DNA of 64,000 nt from Pilatotrama ljubarskyi (lineage: Eukaryota; Basidiomycota; Agaricomycetes; Polyporales; Polyporaceae): assembly GCA_022385805.1 (NCBI GenBank), contig MU277693.1, forward strand, positions 62,001 through 126,000, in the 5' to 3' direction. The translations under genes were made by a program, and so were the position numbers. Below are positions 29,201-40,875 of the stretch, one piece after another (position 1 is the stretch's first letter; each line of letters opens with the position of its first letter). Under the pieces are notes generated by a model. That model did no database searches, was not told where the DNA came from, and saw nothing but the letters and a program-made list of their open reading frames with translations.

Positions 29201-30713
29201 CAGCAAGCAGCTTGGTAGCTGATCGACGAATCTTGTAAGAGGTGTCTTCATCATCCTCATACCTGTGTTGTAAGTTCAGTAACCTGTACCAACTCGGATA
29301 GTCCACTCGCTCTTACTCATCGCCCAGCTCTTCATCATCTTCGTCATCCTCGTCGGCCATCTCTTCGTCCTCATCGTCACCACCGCCAGCATAGTTCTGC
29401 GCACGGTTAGTATATGGACAGGTTGGCTATAAACTATTACCTACAGGGTCATACTTGATGTACTGGTTGCCGACTTGGATAATCGAGCTCAAGAACGGCG
29501 AGATCTCGCTAGGACATCTGAGGACGAGGGCTTCCAAGGCCTTGCATAGCGTTCAGCATCGGGATTCGCTTCGTTCACATCTACGGCATCGCTGGACTGA
29601 CCTGCAGACAGCTCTCGCGAAGTTCCTCATCATCACGCTGGGAGTCCTTGAGGATGCTGGGGGTGATCTCACTCAATGCAGGTGCAATCTGGTGGGGTGA
29701 ATGCCGTGCAACTGCAGCGACAAGCTGAACTATAGTACGCTGCTTCTCCAGGCTGGCAGACGGCGTTAGACCGGGGACAACGTAGGTGTTCAGAAGCTCC
29801 GTGAATTGTTGAGGTTGAGAGTAGGGCAGGAACTGTGCCAGAGTTGTGATGGCGCGTTTCCTTACTGCTGGGCGTGGATGCGAGAGCATGGGCGTAAGTA
29901 CTTGGATAGGTTGAGTCTCCAGATTGACCAGGTATCCCGGGAAGCGGCTGATTAGAATCGACAATATCGACAAGGTTTCGATGATGGTTTCTGGCGGAGT
30001 GTCCGACTATATTTACACATAGGAGTTGAGAGGGTGCACGTAACTAGGAAGTGGGATTGGAACTCACGTTCTGTAGTTGCCCAAGTAGTTTCGGGGTGAG
30101 CTTCTCGCATGCCTTCTGTGCGATCTTGCCTTCCGGGGGAAGCTCAGAGGTGATGGTCTTGAGCGCTGTAGAACGATTGGCACCATGGGCATCACCTGAT
30201 TATGATGACAATCAAGTTCACGTACCAAGCCCAGCAATGTCCCGCAGCTCCTCGTCCTTTCCGGCTGAGAAGTCGATCAGCTTGTCCACGACGTACTCCA
30301 TCTGCGGCTCCCGGATGATCTTGATCAGTTGTCCTAGGCTGTGATGCCGCACACCTAAGCCCACAGGTCGCATGATACAGTGAGAGGACCGACCATTTGA
30401 CGGCCTGGTTCTTCACCTCAGAGATCTTGTCCTCCACGAGCGCGAGCACTTGACGAAGTACTTTGTTCTCCGTGGCCTCATCGCCCAAGAAGCTGCTTGG
30501 ATCTTGCTTGATCTCTAACAGAAGATCGTTCAAACCCATATACCTGCGGCGATTCGCGTCAGAAAGCGAACGGACGCGTCGGTACTTTGGTCACGCACCG
30601 AAAGTCCTGGTCTGGGGATTGCATCTGGATCGCGTGCGTCAGAGGGCCGGCCATGCATGACACTATGGTACTACCTTCTCCACCAGACCGTTCATAATGT
30701 ATGTCTTCGTCAT
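26234..30713 (-). CDS. CAND1: CAND1/TIP120, cullin-RING ligase exchange factor
   Basis: HEAT-repeat protein that binds un-neddylated cullin and swaps F-box/Skp1 substrate receptors. The start at 30713 gives MTKTYIMNGLVEK, a small exon is MQSPDQDFR, then MGLNDLLLEIKQDPSSFLGD and VLRQVLALVEDKISEVKNQA, matching the CAND1 N-terminus. Exon by exon, HEAT-type helices follow: FPGYLVNLETQPIQVLTPML, an acidic patch near 29330-29400, TSYKIRRSATKLLAAVIATR and ETVRLEVWATYGVLLTQTGV. The TIP120 C-terminal region ends DDLTPPLEKSMKGPTVTKDT and EWGVEFRELVGA. The length of about 1,200 residues fits the family, spread over roughly a dozen short introns. F-box proteins encoded elsewhere in the window would be clients of the same ligases, but there is no linkage evidence. 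Confidence 0.95.
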
Positions 30714-31134
30714 CGTTGCGAAAGATGGAGGGAGGGGACGGAGGTAGGGAGAGGTCGGAAGGAAAGTGGCGGCGCGGCGAAGCTGTGGCGCATTTCTCGA
30801 CCATGGAACAAGCGGGCGCTTATTCGATCCTGGCGCGTCTGGGCATGACGGGTTACGGACTTCGAATTCGTCCAGGCTCACCAAGACTCGCCCAGTCCGA
30901 CTTCGCATCCAAGCTCCGAGAATTCTGCTGTCAGAGCATACAGCATGATAGCAAGGAACACGGGCCATATGCATACAGGGAAGTAGGCTACATCGCTACA
31001 TAACCGTCAAGTGAGAGGACGACGGACGCGTGATTGAGTACAGTACAGATGCGCGTGCAGGGGAGGGTATATCGATGTACAGTACAGTTGGGGAATGGTC
31101 GATGTCCGTGAATCGTTGTCGTCCGTGTTTTGTA
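30714..31134. other. Intergenic, 421 bp
   Basis: Lies between the CAND1 start and the stop of the acidic orphan gene, both on the minus strand. It contains the CAND1 promoter and a purine-rich stretch near 30725-30780 that is probably CAND1 5' UTR. Nothing else is recognised. Confidence 0.45.
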
Positions 31135-31697
31135 TCAGGAGGAACCTTGTACCATAGCCCGTACGCGGGGCGTGTCGGGCTTCATGTTGCCCTCGACGGG
31201 AGAGAACCATGCGCGCAGATTTGTATGATATCGTCTAAAGACGACCAGATATAATGGGCCACGCCTCCACTACAAATGCGTCAGCGAGAAGCTCATATCA
31301 TGCACCATGCACTGAGACGGCGCCCTTACCTGCGCAGGCTCCGTAGGCTGCTGTATTCTTGTGATCACACCCTGGTACCATGTCGAGGTGCCCCGAGGTT
31401 TTACCCAGACACGATCTCGTTTCTGTGCCGGCGGATCAGTCACTGCTGCCCCCACGCCACTGGGGTGACAATAGAACCTACTTCAAAGTCATGGTATTCC
31501 TCGTCGTCGTACTTGTCGTCCTCTTCATCATACACTTCAGTATCAGGGGTGTAGCCATCATCTTCACTTGATGTGCCGCTGTCCAGCTCCGACAGCTCGC
31601 TGGAGTAATCCTCATAGTCGGTATTCGGAGGATGCTCCTCGTCGCTCGCCTGAGGCGTACGAATCCATAGCTGTCCATGAACACCTCTGACGGCCAT
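31135..31697 (-). CDS. Small acidic orphan protein with C-terminal KPDT-type motif
   Basis: No function assigned. The ATG at 31697 gives MAVRGVHGQLWIRTPQASDE, then a very acidic Tyr/Asp/Ser-rich stretch ending YDDEEYHDFEVG. The frame then stops (GQQ stop near 31440). A +1 frame resumes at once with RVWVKPRGTSTWYQGVITRI, and a good 60-nt intron (31270-31329) joins to WRRGPLYLVVFRRYHTNLRA and WFSPVEGNMKPDTPRVRAMV, stop at 31135. The two frames can be joined either by a 35-nt intron (gt after GAAGTAG, ag before TGACTGATCC) or by one missing or extra G in the GGGGG run at about 31449-31455. I recall W..G.V plus F.P..G..KPDT..VR orphan domains from other Agaricomycetes. That recollection and the joining are inference. 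Confidence 0.5.
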
Positions 31698-32008
31698 CTC
31701 AATATCACTGGAAGCCAGGTCGGGAAGGCTGGAAGGCGTTTGTTGCTGCGGCTGAGTGGCGGGGCAGTAAGCTCAGGGTGAAGAGATCGAGGGAGAGACA
31801 CGACCCACCTGTTTCTTTATACTAATACGGGTGGCGTTGTGGGTGGGTCAAAGCGCGCTACAAGTGCACGCCATTGTCCCCGGGAGCGCACGTTATAAGC
31901 AAACCTTTCCCCTTTTGTCAGCTGCTATTGTCGTAGGCGCCGGCGCTACATCCGCGTTAGTCTCCGTTGCCGCCCCTTAAAGATATACACGGCCGACGCG
32001 CCCTCCCG

Positions 32009-32141
32009 GGATTTTCTGGGGAAATGCCGTGACCAGGATTTCTTGTGGACGCTCTTGGGAGACTTCAAAGTGGGGACCACCGGAAAACTCCCAAGACCGG
32101 CCATTCTGCAGAAATTTCCAGGAGTAACCCCCAGAAATTCC
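32009..32141. repeat. Imperfect inverted-repeat (hairpin) element
   Basis: Outer arms 32009-32022 and 32128-32141 match as inverted repeats at 12 of 14 positions. Inner arms 32053-32061 and 32088-32096 match at 9 of 9. The segments between them are also loosely complementary (ccaggatttct against agaaatttccagg). It resembles a small MITE or a foldback sequence; there is no coding capacity. Confidence 0.55.
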
Positions 32142-33105
32142 GAAGATATGGATTCTCATGCCGCACAAAATCCGACCCGTTCCCTCCCATTCCGGTCCTT
32201 TCCGATTGCACAATCCCGTCTACCCGCACATACATTATGGTCGAATGGACGATGTATTGCCAAATTTTCTACTCTATTGTAACTACAATTGTATACAGAA
32301 CACACATGCTCAAGGCAATCCAGGTTCAACTCCCCCACATCACAACTTATGGCTACAAGGGGGACGACGTCAGCAATGTAAAGACGGAGCAGATGTCGCA
32401 CGTTGCACTCACCGATGGTGGGCGATGTCGAGCTCAGCACCGGGATTCTTATGCCCAGCCCTGCATTGTGTACAAGACCAGTGGTCAGTAGCAGTGAAAT
32501 TCAAACAATATGAACACGTACCGACTTCTGATCCTGCAGAGTGAAGATGTCTTCATTCCCCCTCCTCAGCGGCCATGGAGTCCCCGGGCACACCTACCTT
32601 TGAGCCTGTGAGGTCGCACACAGAAGCAAGGGCAATGGATTGCCAGGACCAGCGGGGGAGGTAGCGACAGCCCAAAGCCAACGAGGAGACAAGGCGGCAA
32701 GAAACGAGGAGAGACGAAGAGACAGGATCGACGCAAAGGGCGAAGTTCAGGTTGAAAAGGCTTGCGCGTCGTCTTGTCACGCTCTCGTCACGCCTGCCAC
32801 ATTTGCCACGTTGGGGAGCCGCAAAGCTCCCCAAAAGTGTGATGTTTGCGTCACCGGACGCCTGCTGTCACGTCATGCGCGAGCATGCACGAGACCCCGT
32901 GGGACTTTGAGTTTGGATTGTCCGAATCCCTCCCTTTTATGGCATATGATGTCAGCATTCTCATTGTTTCCGCCAACCGCAGCACGATCATGCTGAGGAT
33001 TTTCTCGTGTCTCATTGCTCTCGAGAATTTCCTGGGTGAATTCTCAGGAAAGTACCGAGGCGGATTGCCCAGGATACTCCTAGGCGCCTCACTACCAGGA
33101 ATGAC

Positions 33106-33121
33106 CAAAAAGGCCTTTTTG
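33106..33121. repeat. 16-bp perfect palindrome
   Basis: CAAAAAGGCCTTTTTG is self-complementary over its whole length. It lies in non-coding DNA; its role is unknown. Confidence 0.7.
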
Positions 33122-33203
33122 CTGTGTAGATGACAGTCGTTCTATTTTCTATAAGGGTCTGCTCTTCTACGCGCTGTTTACCCGACCTTTGGGGACGGAC
33201 TCT

Positions 33204-33329
33204 GCTTTTCGGCGCTAAAACTGTTCGTGAACCAATGAGAGTGCTCGGACAGTCAGCAGACCTACGTGCTTTTGGCGCTAGAGTGTTTGGGAACCAATGA
33301 GAGTCTTCTCGCAGTCAGCAGACTTACGT
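33204..33329. repeat. Two-copy tandem repeat, about 63 bp, each with a CCAAT box
   Basis: Unit 1 (33204-33267) and unit 2 (33268-33329) share the start gcttttNggcgcta, the core gaaccaatgagagt and the end cagtcagcagacNtacgt, with scattered substitutions. Each contains CCAAT in the same orientation. No gene start is close by, so a promoter role is uncertain. Confidence 0.7.
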
Positions 33330-34619
33330 GCAGGTCGGTCATGGGGATTTGTCACATCGAGGAGGGGTACAATCTGGAGACTGCAACGGAAATAGTACAC
33401 CGGCGAAGACAGTCAGTCTACACTTTTGCGAGGCGAGGAAACCGCTGCAGCCACCGAAGACACTGCACCTCACTGTTCAACTTGAAAGCCCCCAGAACGT
33501 AGCTCATCGTAGTCCCTGGCTCCCGGCTGACTCACATGTGGACTCACTGTTTGTGGCAAGTTCTGGCGCAGGGGCGAGAAGCTCTTCCATCAACAAGTAA
33601 GGTGAAGTCATGCTATCAACATCCTCACTCCAACGCACCCGCCTTCGCCAACATCGTTATCCGATGGGGTACAGCCCTATCAATGTGAGCATTGTGCTGT
33701 ATACAAGTACTGGGACCATCAAGCTGATAGTCATGGGGCACCAAAGACATTTCATGGTATAATATTCTGGACTACAGTAGGACTCAGCCACAAGACAAAC
33801 TGAAGAGTAACCTTTCGGCTCGGCTGCCACTGTTAGGTTACACTCACGACGCACGGGCAGTGGATGCGACGACTGGAGTGCCCAGCGCTTCTGTGCCACG
33901 CGTTGTTGACGACTGTTGACGCGTCACCCCTTTAGCGCCATGCATGTGACCTGGCAATTGCCGAGCCCCCAAAGGTGGGGGAAATCGTTCCGAGAGATAA
34001 AGACTACATCCGCGTGTCGCAGTGCTGAGTGCGCCCACACATAACACAGCTTGCATGAGGCGCTGCCTGGGATAAATGCAAACCAACTATCGCGTTCACT
34101 GCTGGTGAGAGCGGTAGTAACCCAGTGCTGCACATATGAGGTGGCGTGGTAGAAATAATCTCACCGCTTACAGTAGAGTCTTGATCAATCGCTTCGCTGG
34201 ATCGTTACGCCACATACCTACTCCGGTCTTCTCGCCGTAGATCCTCAGCAGTCGTTACTAGGCTACGGATCCAAGAGCAAACGATAGCATCCGAAGCGTC
34301 GCACTTTACGGCAGCTGCACTGGGATGAAGTAACGTCTATACAACTATCACTGTCCATGTGTCCGTGTATCGTCTATGGCTCGAAGAACGGTAAACTGCC
34401 GAAGACAAAACCTTGGAGCGTACTTCGTGAACAATCATCAGCAAGGAAGCTGCACCAGAAAGATGCATTACGACCAACCAGGTTCCATTCCATTCCTACC
34501 GTATCACACCCGTTTGCGTGTGTGTCGGCCTATGATTGCCATTACGCAGCAACCGACAAGGGCACGGAAGTCAAGCTATACTCGACGGCGAGATGGCCCT
34601 GCAAATGGCAAGTCCGTCA

Positions 34620-35179
34620 CTACGCTGTCGAAACGCTGATATGCATGAGCACAATTACCGGGCAGCCTTCAAATGCCTCCACCACTGCCAGGTAAAACTT
34701 CGAATCCGGAATCACCGTCGTAATGAGCTCATCGACGGTCGGCATGACCAGGCTGGGCGGTGGCGGAACGCCCTGCTGCGGCAAGCCTAATATCACAAAG
34801 TTCAAGCGTTAGCAGATCGCAGAAGCCATGCAAGCGCCACCTGAGACATACCGAAGCGCGCTACGACGAACTCTCCGAAGTCAAAAGCATAGGCACCCTC
34901 GACGAGCGTCCCGGAGGCAGTGACGTTGTCAAACACGGGAGCGTCCGCGCCCACGGTTAGGTATACGTTGAAAGGAGCGTATCCGGGTTCGCACCAGTCC
35001 GAGATAGCGTAGTCGAATGCGAACTCGGCGCCGAAGGGTATGACCTGGTTGGCGGTAGGCGTATTGATGGCGCCGCTGAAGGGACTCTCCCAGATGGGAG
35101 GCGACTGCCGCTTTGGCAATACTGAGGCGGAGGCGAAGGACGTGAAGAGGGAAAGGAGGATAGAGGCGGTGAAGAGCAT
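34620..35179 (-). CDS. Small secreted protein of unknown function
   Basis: The ATG at 35179 gives MLFTASILLSLFTSFASASV, a clear signal peptide with likely cleavage near ASA, followed by a possible Kex2-like site LPKRQ. The mature part has SPPIWESPFSGAINTP, an EFAFDYAISDWCEPGYAPFN segment with one Cys, and VEGAYAFDFGEFVVARF. One intron (about 34787-34851) joins to LPQQGVPPPPSLVMPTVDEL and EAFEGCPVIVLMHISV, stop at 34620. The protein is about 165 residues. I do not recognise a named domain; its length and make-up fit the orphan small secreted proteins common in Agaricomycetes. An upstream in-frame ATG near 35398 would bury the signal peptide and was rejected. Confidence 0.65.
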
Positions 35180-35959
35180 TGCTGGCTCGGTCTGTAATGC
35201 GATCGGGTAGTCAAGATATCCTGAGGATGTTGGGTGACTGAAGATGTTCACGTCCCCTGTGGGCATTTTATACTGCGCCGCGCGTTCTATGATGTTCCCG
35301 TACTGACCCAGCACCCGGTCCAAGGCATGTCCAGTCATCATGGCCCTGGCTGGCCCAGGCGCCAGGGGTCCAAACGGAGGGTAGGAAGAGCGCATCATGC
35401 AAATTGACAGCGGCTATGGAGAAAGGACGGGAGAATCGCAAGCTGCACCGCCGCTACCCTGGGGCGTGGAACACTACCACGTCCTTACTAGGCATGGACC
35501 GCCGCGACCGGAACTCACCCAGGGTGGACACAGCCGCACCTGGAATATATGGAGAAGATTAGGACGCGCACGGAGGTGGAGTTTTCGGCCAGGACGCACC
35601 GAACCTTATATCTGGACTGGTAGACTTACCTAAGACTGTGCCTCGCATCTCCCACGAAAATCCTGAGATGTGCGGGCACAGTGCGTAGAGGAAGCGTCGG
35701 CTTTGCTCCCGGTACTGCAGATCGAGCGCCGATAAGATGCGCAGAACATAAGCGGTCGGTGCCGATGACAGGACAGGACCTGCCGGGAGGGACTGCCCTT
35801 GAGCGCACCGTTTCGCAGAAATGCTGTCCGATTCCAGAACCACAGATGGATATGCGCGAAAATACAACACAATAATACGACATATGCTCATGCACCCTCG
35901 TGCCCTGAGGAACCCTTCAGCTTGTGCCTCAGGTACAGAGTTCAAGAAGCAAGCCTTAC
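35180..35959. other. Spacer between secreted orphan and VPS4, 0.8 kb
   Basis: Contains the promoter of the secreted-protein gene and, on the minus strand, the unresolved terminal exon and 3' UTR of VPS4. Splice-like signals near 35633 (aggtaagt on the minus strand) suggest transcribed DNA but do not yield a convincing protein. Confidence 0.4.
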
Positions 35960-37607
<1,648 letters not shown>

Positions 37608-38981
37608 GGTGGGGGTTCGGTGGTATCCGCACTGGTATGGGTTCCGCTGCCACAGCCGGGAACCGGATGATGGTGTTGCCTAATTCGACATTTGCTTGTT
37701 GCTGTTAGGATCAAAGGCCGCAGCATAATAATCGCAAACAAACGCCTTTGCGCTCATGATATCCTCCATTACCTGCAGCTCAATGGCTTACTATTGGACT
37801 GTAAAACGATTGACAGTGATGATTAACAACTCTTGACGGTAGTCTGCGTGCCTACTATACCAACCACGGATATGCACAGGTACACACCAATGCACATCGG
37901 ACCATAAGTCGTCCTAAACCCGACCGTTCCTCTCAAATCTCATTGCGTTCGATCTGTACATCTCTGATGGCAGTTCTCAAGAGATTTGAGAGAAACGACG
38001 AAGAAATGCGATCTGGAGGGGCCGCAAACTAGTTTCCAGCGCTCAGGTGTACACTTCTGCACACCCGTGCATACCAGATCCCGCTACTTCCACTTGTCCG
38101 ATAACGGCGAAGCTTCACAGATTTGCTGCTGCACAGTATCGGTACATGATTCGCACACCCGATATCTGTTTAATATCCAGGAAGGACGGGAATCGCATTG
38201 GAGGAGTGGCAGAGCGCCCAGTGTGCGATTACCGTGAACTCTGGCTGGCCCTTCTCCGCAAATGCTCCGAGGCACCCTGTAGAGCGGATCTCGTCGCAAA
38301 ACTTCAGAGATATATAGCGTAGACCGCTTTCAATGTGCCTACGAGTTTTCAAGCCACATAGATGCAATGCGCCCGACATGTGTTAACATCTATTGAAGTT
38401 TGCATATCCGTGGTCGGGATAGTACTGAGTATCACCTCGGCATGTCAACGTGGCCGTCCACGGTGCGCACAAGAACAATGCGATTACGCGTTCCATTACG
38501 GTACAAGCGTCGTTATCATTACAACATGCCGAGTCCCGCTGTCTGCCATCATCATCGTCAAGCCCGCCGCGAAACGTCCATGATGCCAAAGGGGTGGGGA
38601 GCCGAAGCCGGAGCCGCCGCCGGAGAGCCAACGGCCAACAAGATCGCTAGATAGGGCCGCTGCATCCGCGAGAGCACAAACACACGCGCTGGTGGTAGCT
38701 ACGAGCCGAGCCGATCAATAAGGAGGAAGTACTACTTCTACATCAAGGGTGGGTGCGACGTGACAATAAAAGCTAGGAGAAAGGCAATAAACATGATGAC
38801 AGAGACGGGCGATGGTCGTGCATGAAGAGTCAAGAGTCGTCGAGGCAGAAAACGAGAACAACAACCGCCGTGAGTCGTGGGGTGTTTTCCAGCCGAGATC
38901 CTACGAAGAGACGTAGCGTAGAGGTGTGAGGAGCAGTCGCCTCCGCAGGTGTCTTCAGCCGGAGCGCGCTGGTACGATGGC
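37608..38981. other. Intergenic region, 1.37 kb
   Basis: Lies between the VPS4 start (minus) and the stop of the HAL-like kinase gene (minus). It holds the VPS4 promoter and the kinase 3' UTR. A 12-bp inverted repeat occurs at 37930-37992. Open frames at 38047-38654 have no recognisable motif. Confidence 0.5.
37930..37992. repeat. 12-bp perfect inverted repeat with 39-bp loop
   Basis: CTCTCAAATCTC at 37930-37941 is matched by GAGATTTGAGAG at 37981-37992. It sits about 320 bp upstream of VPS4. Confidence 0.65.
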
Positions 38982-40875
38982 TCAGGTGAGGTAGGAGACC
39001 TGCGCCTGCGACATCGCGACCGCGTTCACGTGGACGTGCGACGGCTTCTCCACGGTATGGCAGACCTCGATGCTCTGAATCCAAGGATGCTTCATGATGT
39101 CCTCGATGAGCGATCTCATCTTCGGATTCGGCTCAAGCATCTTGCGGATGACCGGCCTGCACGCACGCGGCGAGAGGTTGTTGATCGTGGGCGGGCACGC
39201 GGACTGCGACGGGGTATTACACGCGGCGACGTACGCTGCGAAGAGTTGGTCGGTCGGCTGGGCCACGGTCCACGGGAGCTCTTGGAAGTGCAGGCAGTAG
39301 TAGACGATCCCGCACGCCCAGATGTCCACGAGACGGGCATCGTAGGCTACATGCCCGGAAGCCGAGTGATTAGGAGAGGCAGGCGGGTGAAGCAAATCCG
39401 TTTGCTTACGTTTGCCTAGGAACTGCTCCGGGGCGATGTACGGTTCGCTGCCACAGAGCCCCGTGGACATGTGAATCGTCGTCTCCCACGGGAGACGATA
39501 CACGGTGGACGCGCCGTAATCACCAATCTTCCCATCCCAGTCGGTGAGCTCGATGCTGTCACAGATCGGTTGAGACCTTTACATACCTTCAAATGGCCGT
39601 GCATGTCGAAGAACAGGTTCTCCGGCTTGATGTCACGATGGGCCACGCCTTGACTATGAAGATAGGCGACACCGGTCAAGATCTGCTTGAAGCAGCACTC
39701 GACCTCGCTCGGGGACATGCCGCCGCGCTTGATCGCCGCGTACAAGTCGCCGCCAGGACAGAACTCCATGACTTCGCACCAGTGCTGGTTCTCGTCCTGG
39801 ACAAGGTCGACCGTCTCCACGACGTTGACGTGGTGCAACGTCGACGATATGCAGAACTCCGCGGTGAGCTTCTTGACGTACTCCTTCTCCGTCTCGTTCT
39901 TTCTCCGCTTCCGGAACTCCTACACAGCGGAGTTGTAATCAATGCTCGACGCTCGCTGAAACGGGGAAACGTACCTTGACGGCGTAGAGCTTCTCCTCGG
40001 AGCGATCCCACTTGTGGGCGAGGCGGACGACGGACGTCGCACCCTTGCCGATCGCCACCTTCTCGCAGACCCCGTACTTCTTGAGCAGGCTGACCGTGCT
40101 CGCCCCAGCCTCTGAGCGCCCGCCCCGATCCGAGTCCGACTTCTTGCTGCTGGCCGTCGAGCGCGCCGATGAGCGGCGGACGAGCTTTGGCGCGCCAAGC
40201 AGGTCCTTGAGCGTGAACTTCTGGCCGGTGTCGGAGTGGATGGAGGGCGGGCCCTTGCGAGAGACCTTCTCCTCGCCTGCGGACGGAGTCGGCGATATCC
40301 GCGGGGCCGTGGGAGGGGGAGGTTCCTTCTTCGGCGCAACCTTGGACGGCGGCTCTTTGACAGGAGCGGCGATTTTGCCCCCCGAGACCCCAGCAGACAT
40401 GCTGGGAGCCCTGCTGGGCGGTTGGGTGGAGGGGACGCTCCAGCTCTCGCATTCTGAGGCGGAGGGGGACTCGCTGGAGGAAGGGGTGATGGACCCTGTG
40501 GTGGAGGAGGAGTTGTGCTTGAGGTGGGGAGCAGCGCCGTTAGTAGCGATCTTGCCCAGCTTGTCGAACTGGTGCATCTCCTCGAGGCTCTTGCGGGTAT
40601 GACCGGGGGACTTGTCGTAGAGGTGGGAATCTGGTGGAGGTAGAGGTACGTGGGCGTTTGCAGGGTCTGAGACGCCACTTGTGGCTATAGCTCTACCTTG
40701 GGCAGAGGGACGGCGGGAGCGGGACTTTCCGTTGGGTTGAGCTGGGTGCCGAGCGGGGGTAGGGGGTGAGGGTGAGTAATGCAGAGGAGGGAGCGGATGA
40801 CCTACCATGCGGCGGTTTGTCTGAGCCCTCTGGGCCTTCGCCCTCGGCTTGTGTTGTGTCCGTGGATTCGACCAT
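38982..40875 (-). CDS. Ser/Thr protein kinase, fungal HAL/NPR (SAT4-like) family
   Basis: Kinase group that in yeast controls K+ and nutrient transporters (Hal4/Sat4, Hal5, Npr1). The start at 40875 gives MVESTDTTQAEGEGPEGSDK. An intron then joins to a long Pro/Ser-rich, basic N-terminal region typical of the family. The catalytic domain begins YGVCEKVAIGKGATSVVRLA, with VKEF-type Lys after the intron at about 39919-39975. It has FCPGGDLYAAIKRGGMSPSE, the catalytic loop VAHRDIKPENLFF, and a DFG motif read as DYG in IGDYGASTVYRLPWETTIHM. The activation segment ends GSEPYIAPEQFLGK, then LVDIWACGIVYYCLHFQELP and the C-lobe up to SQAQVSYLT, stop at 38982. Splice sites around the DYG motif are inferred from family conservation. 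The specific orthologue is not decided. Confidence 0.88.

Larger units (their letters stand above)
31698..34619. other. Gene-poor region, 2.9 kb
   Basis: The longest non-coding stretch of the window. It contains an imperfect hairpin element (32009-32141), a 16-bp palindrome (33106-33121) and a two-copy tandem repeat with CCAAT boxes (33204-33329). Open frames here are short, change composition along their length and show no family motif. A splice-like pair just upstream of 31697 (intron about 31743-31810) may belong to the 5' UTR of the acidic orphan. Confidence 0.5.

Noticed and set aside
35398..35670. Possible micro-gene spliced from ATG CGA GGC near 35655 through two short exons to about 35460 (minus)
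   Set aside because: It yields only about 35 residues with no motif; more likely VPS4 3' sequence or chance signals.
35559..35959. Reading VPS4 unspliced to a stop at 35559
   Set aside because: It would add about 130 codons of non-conserved sequence after a good donor site; VPS4 normally ends within a few residues of this point.
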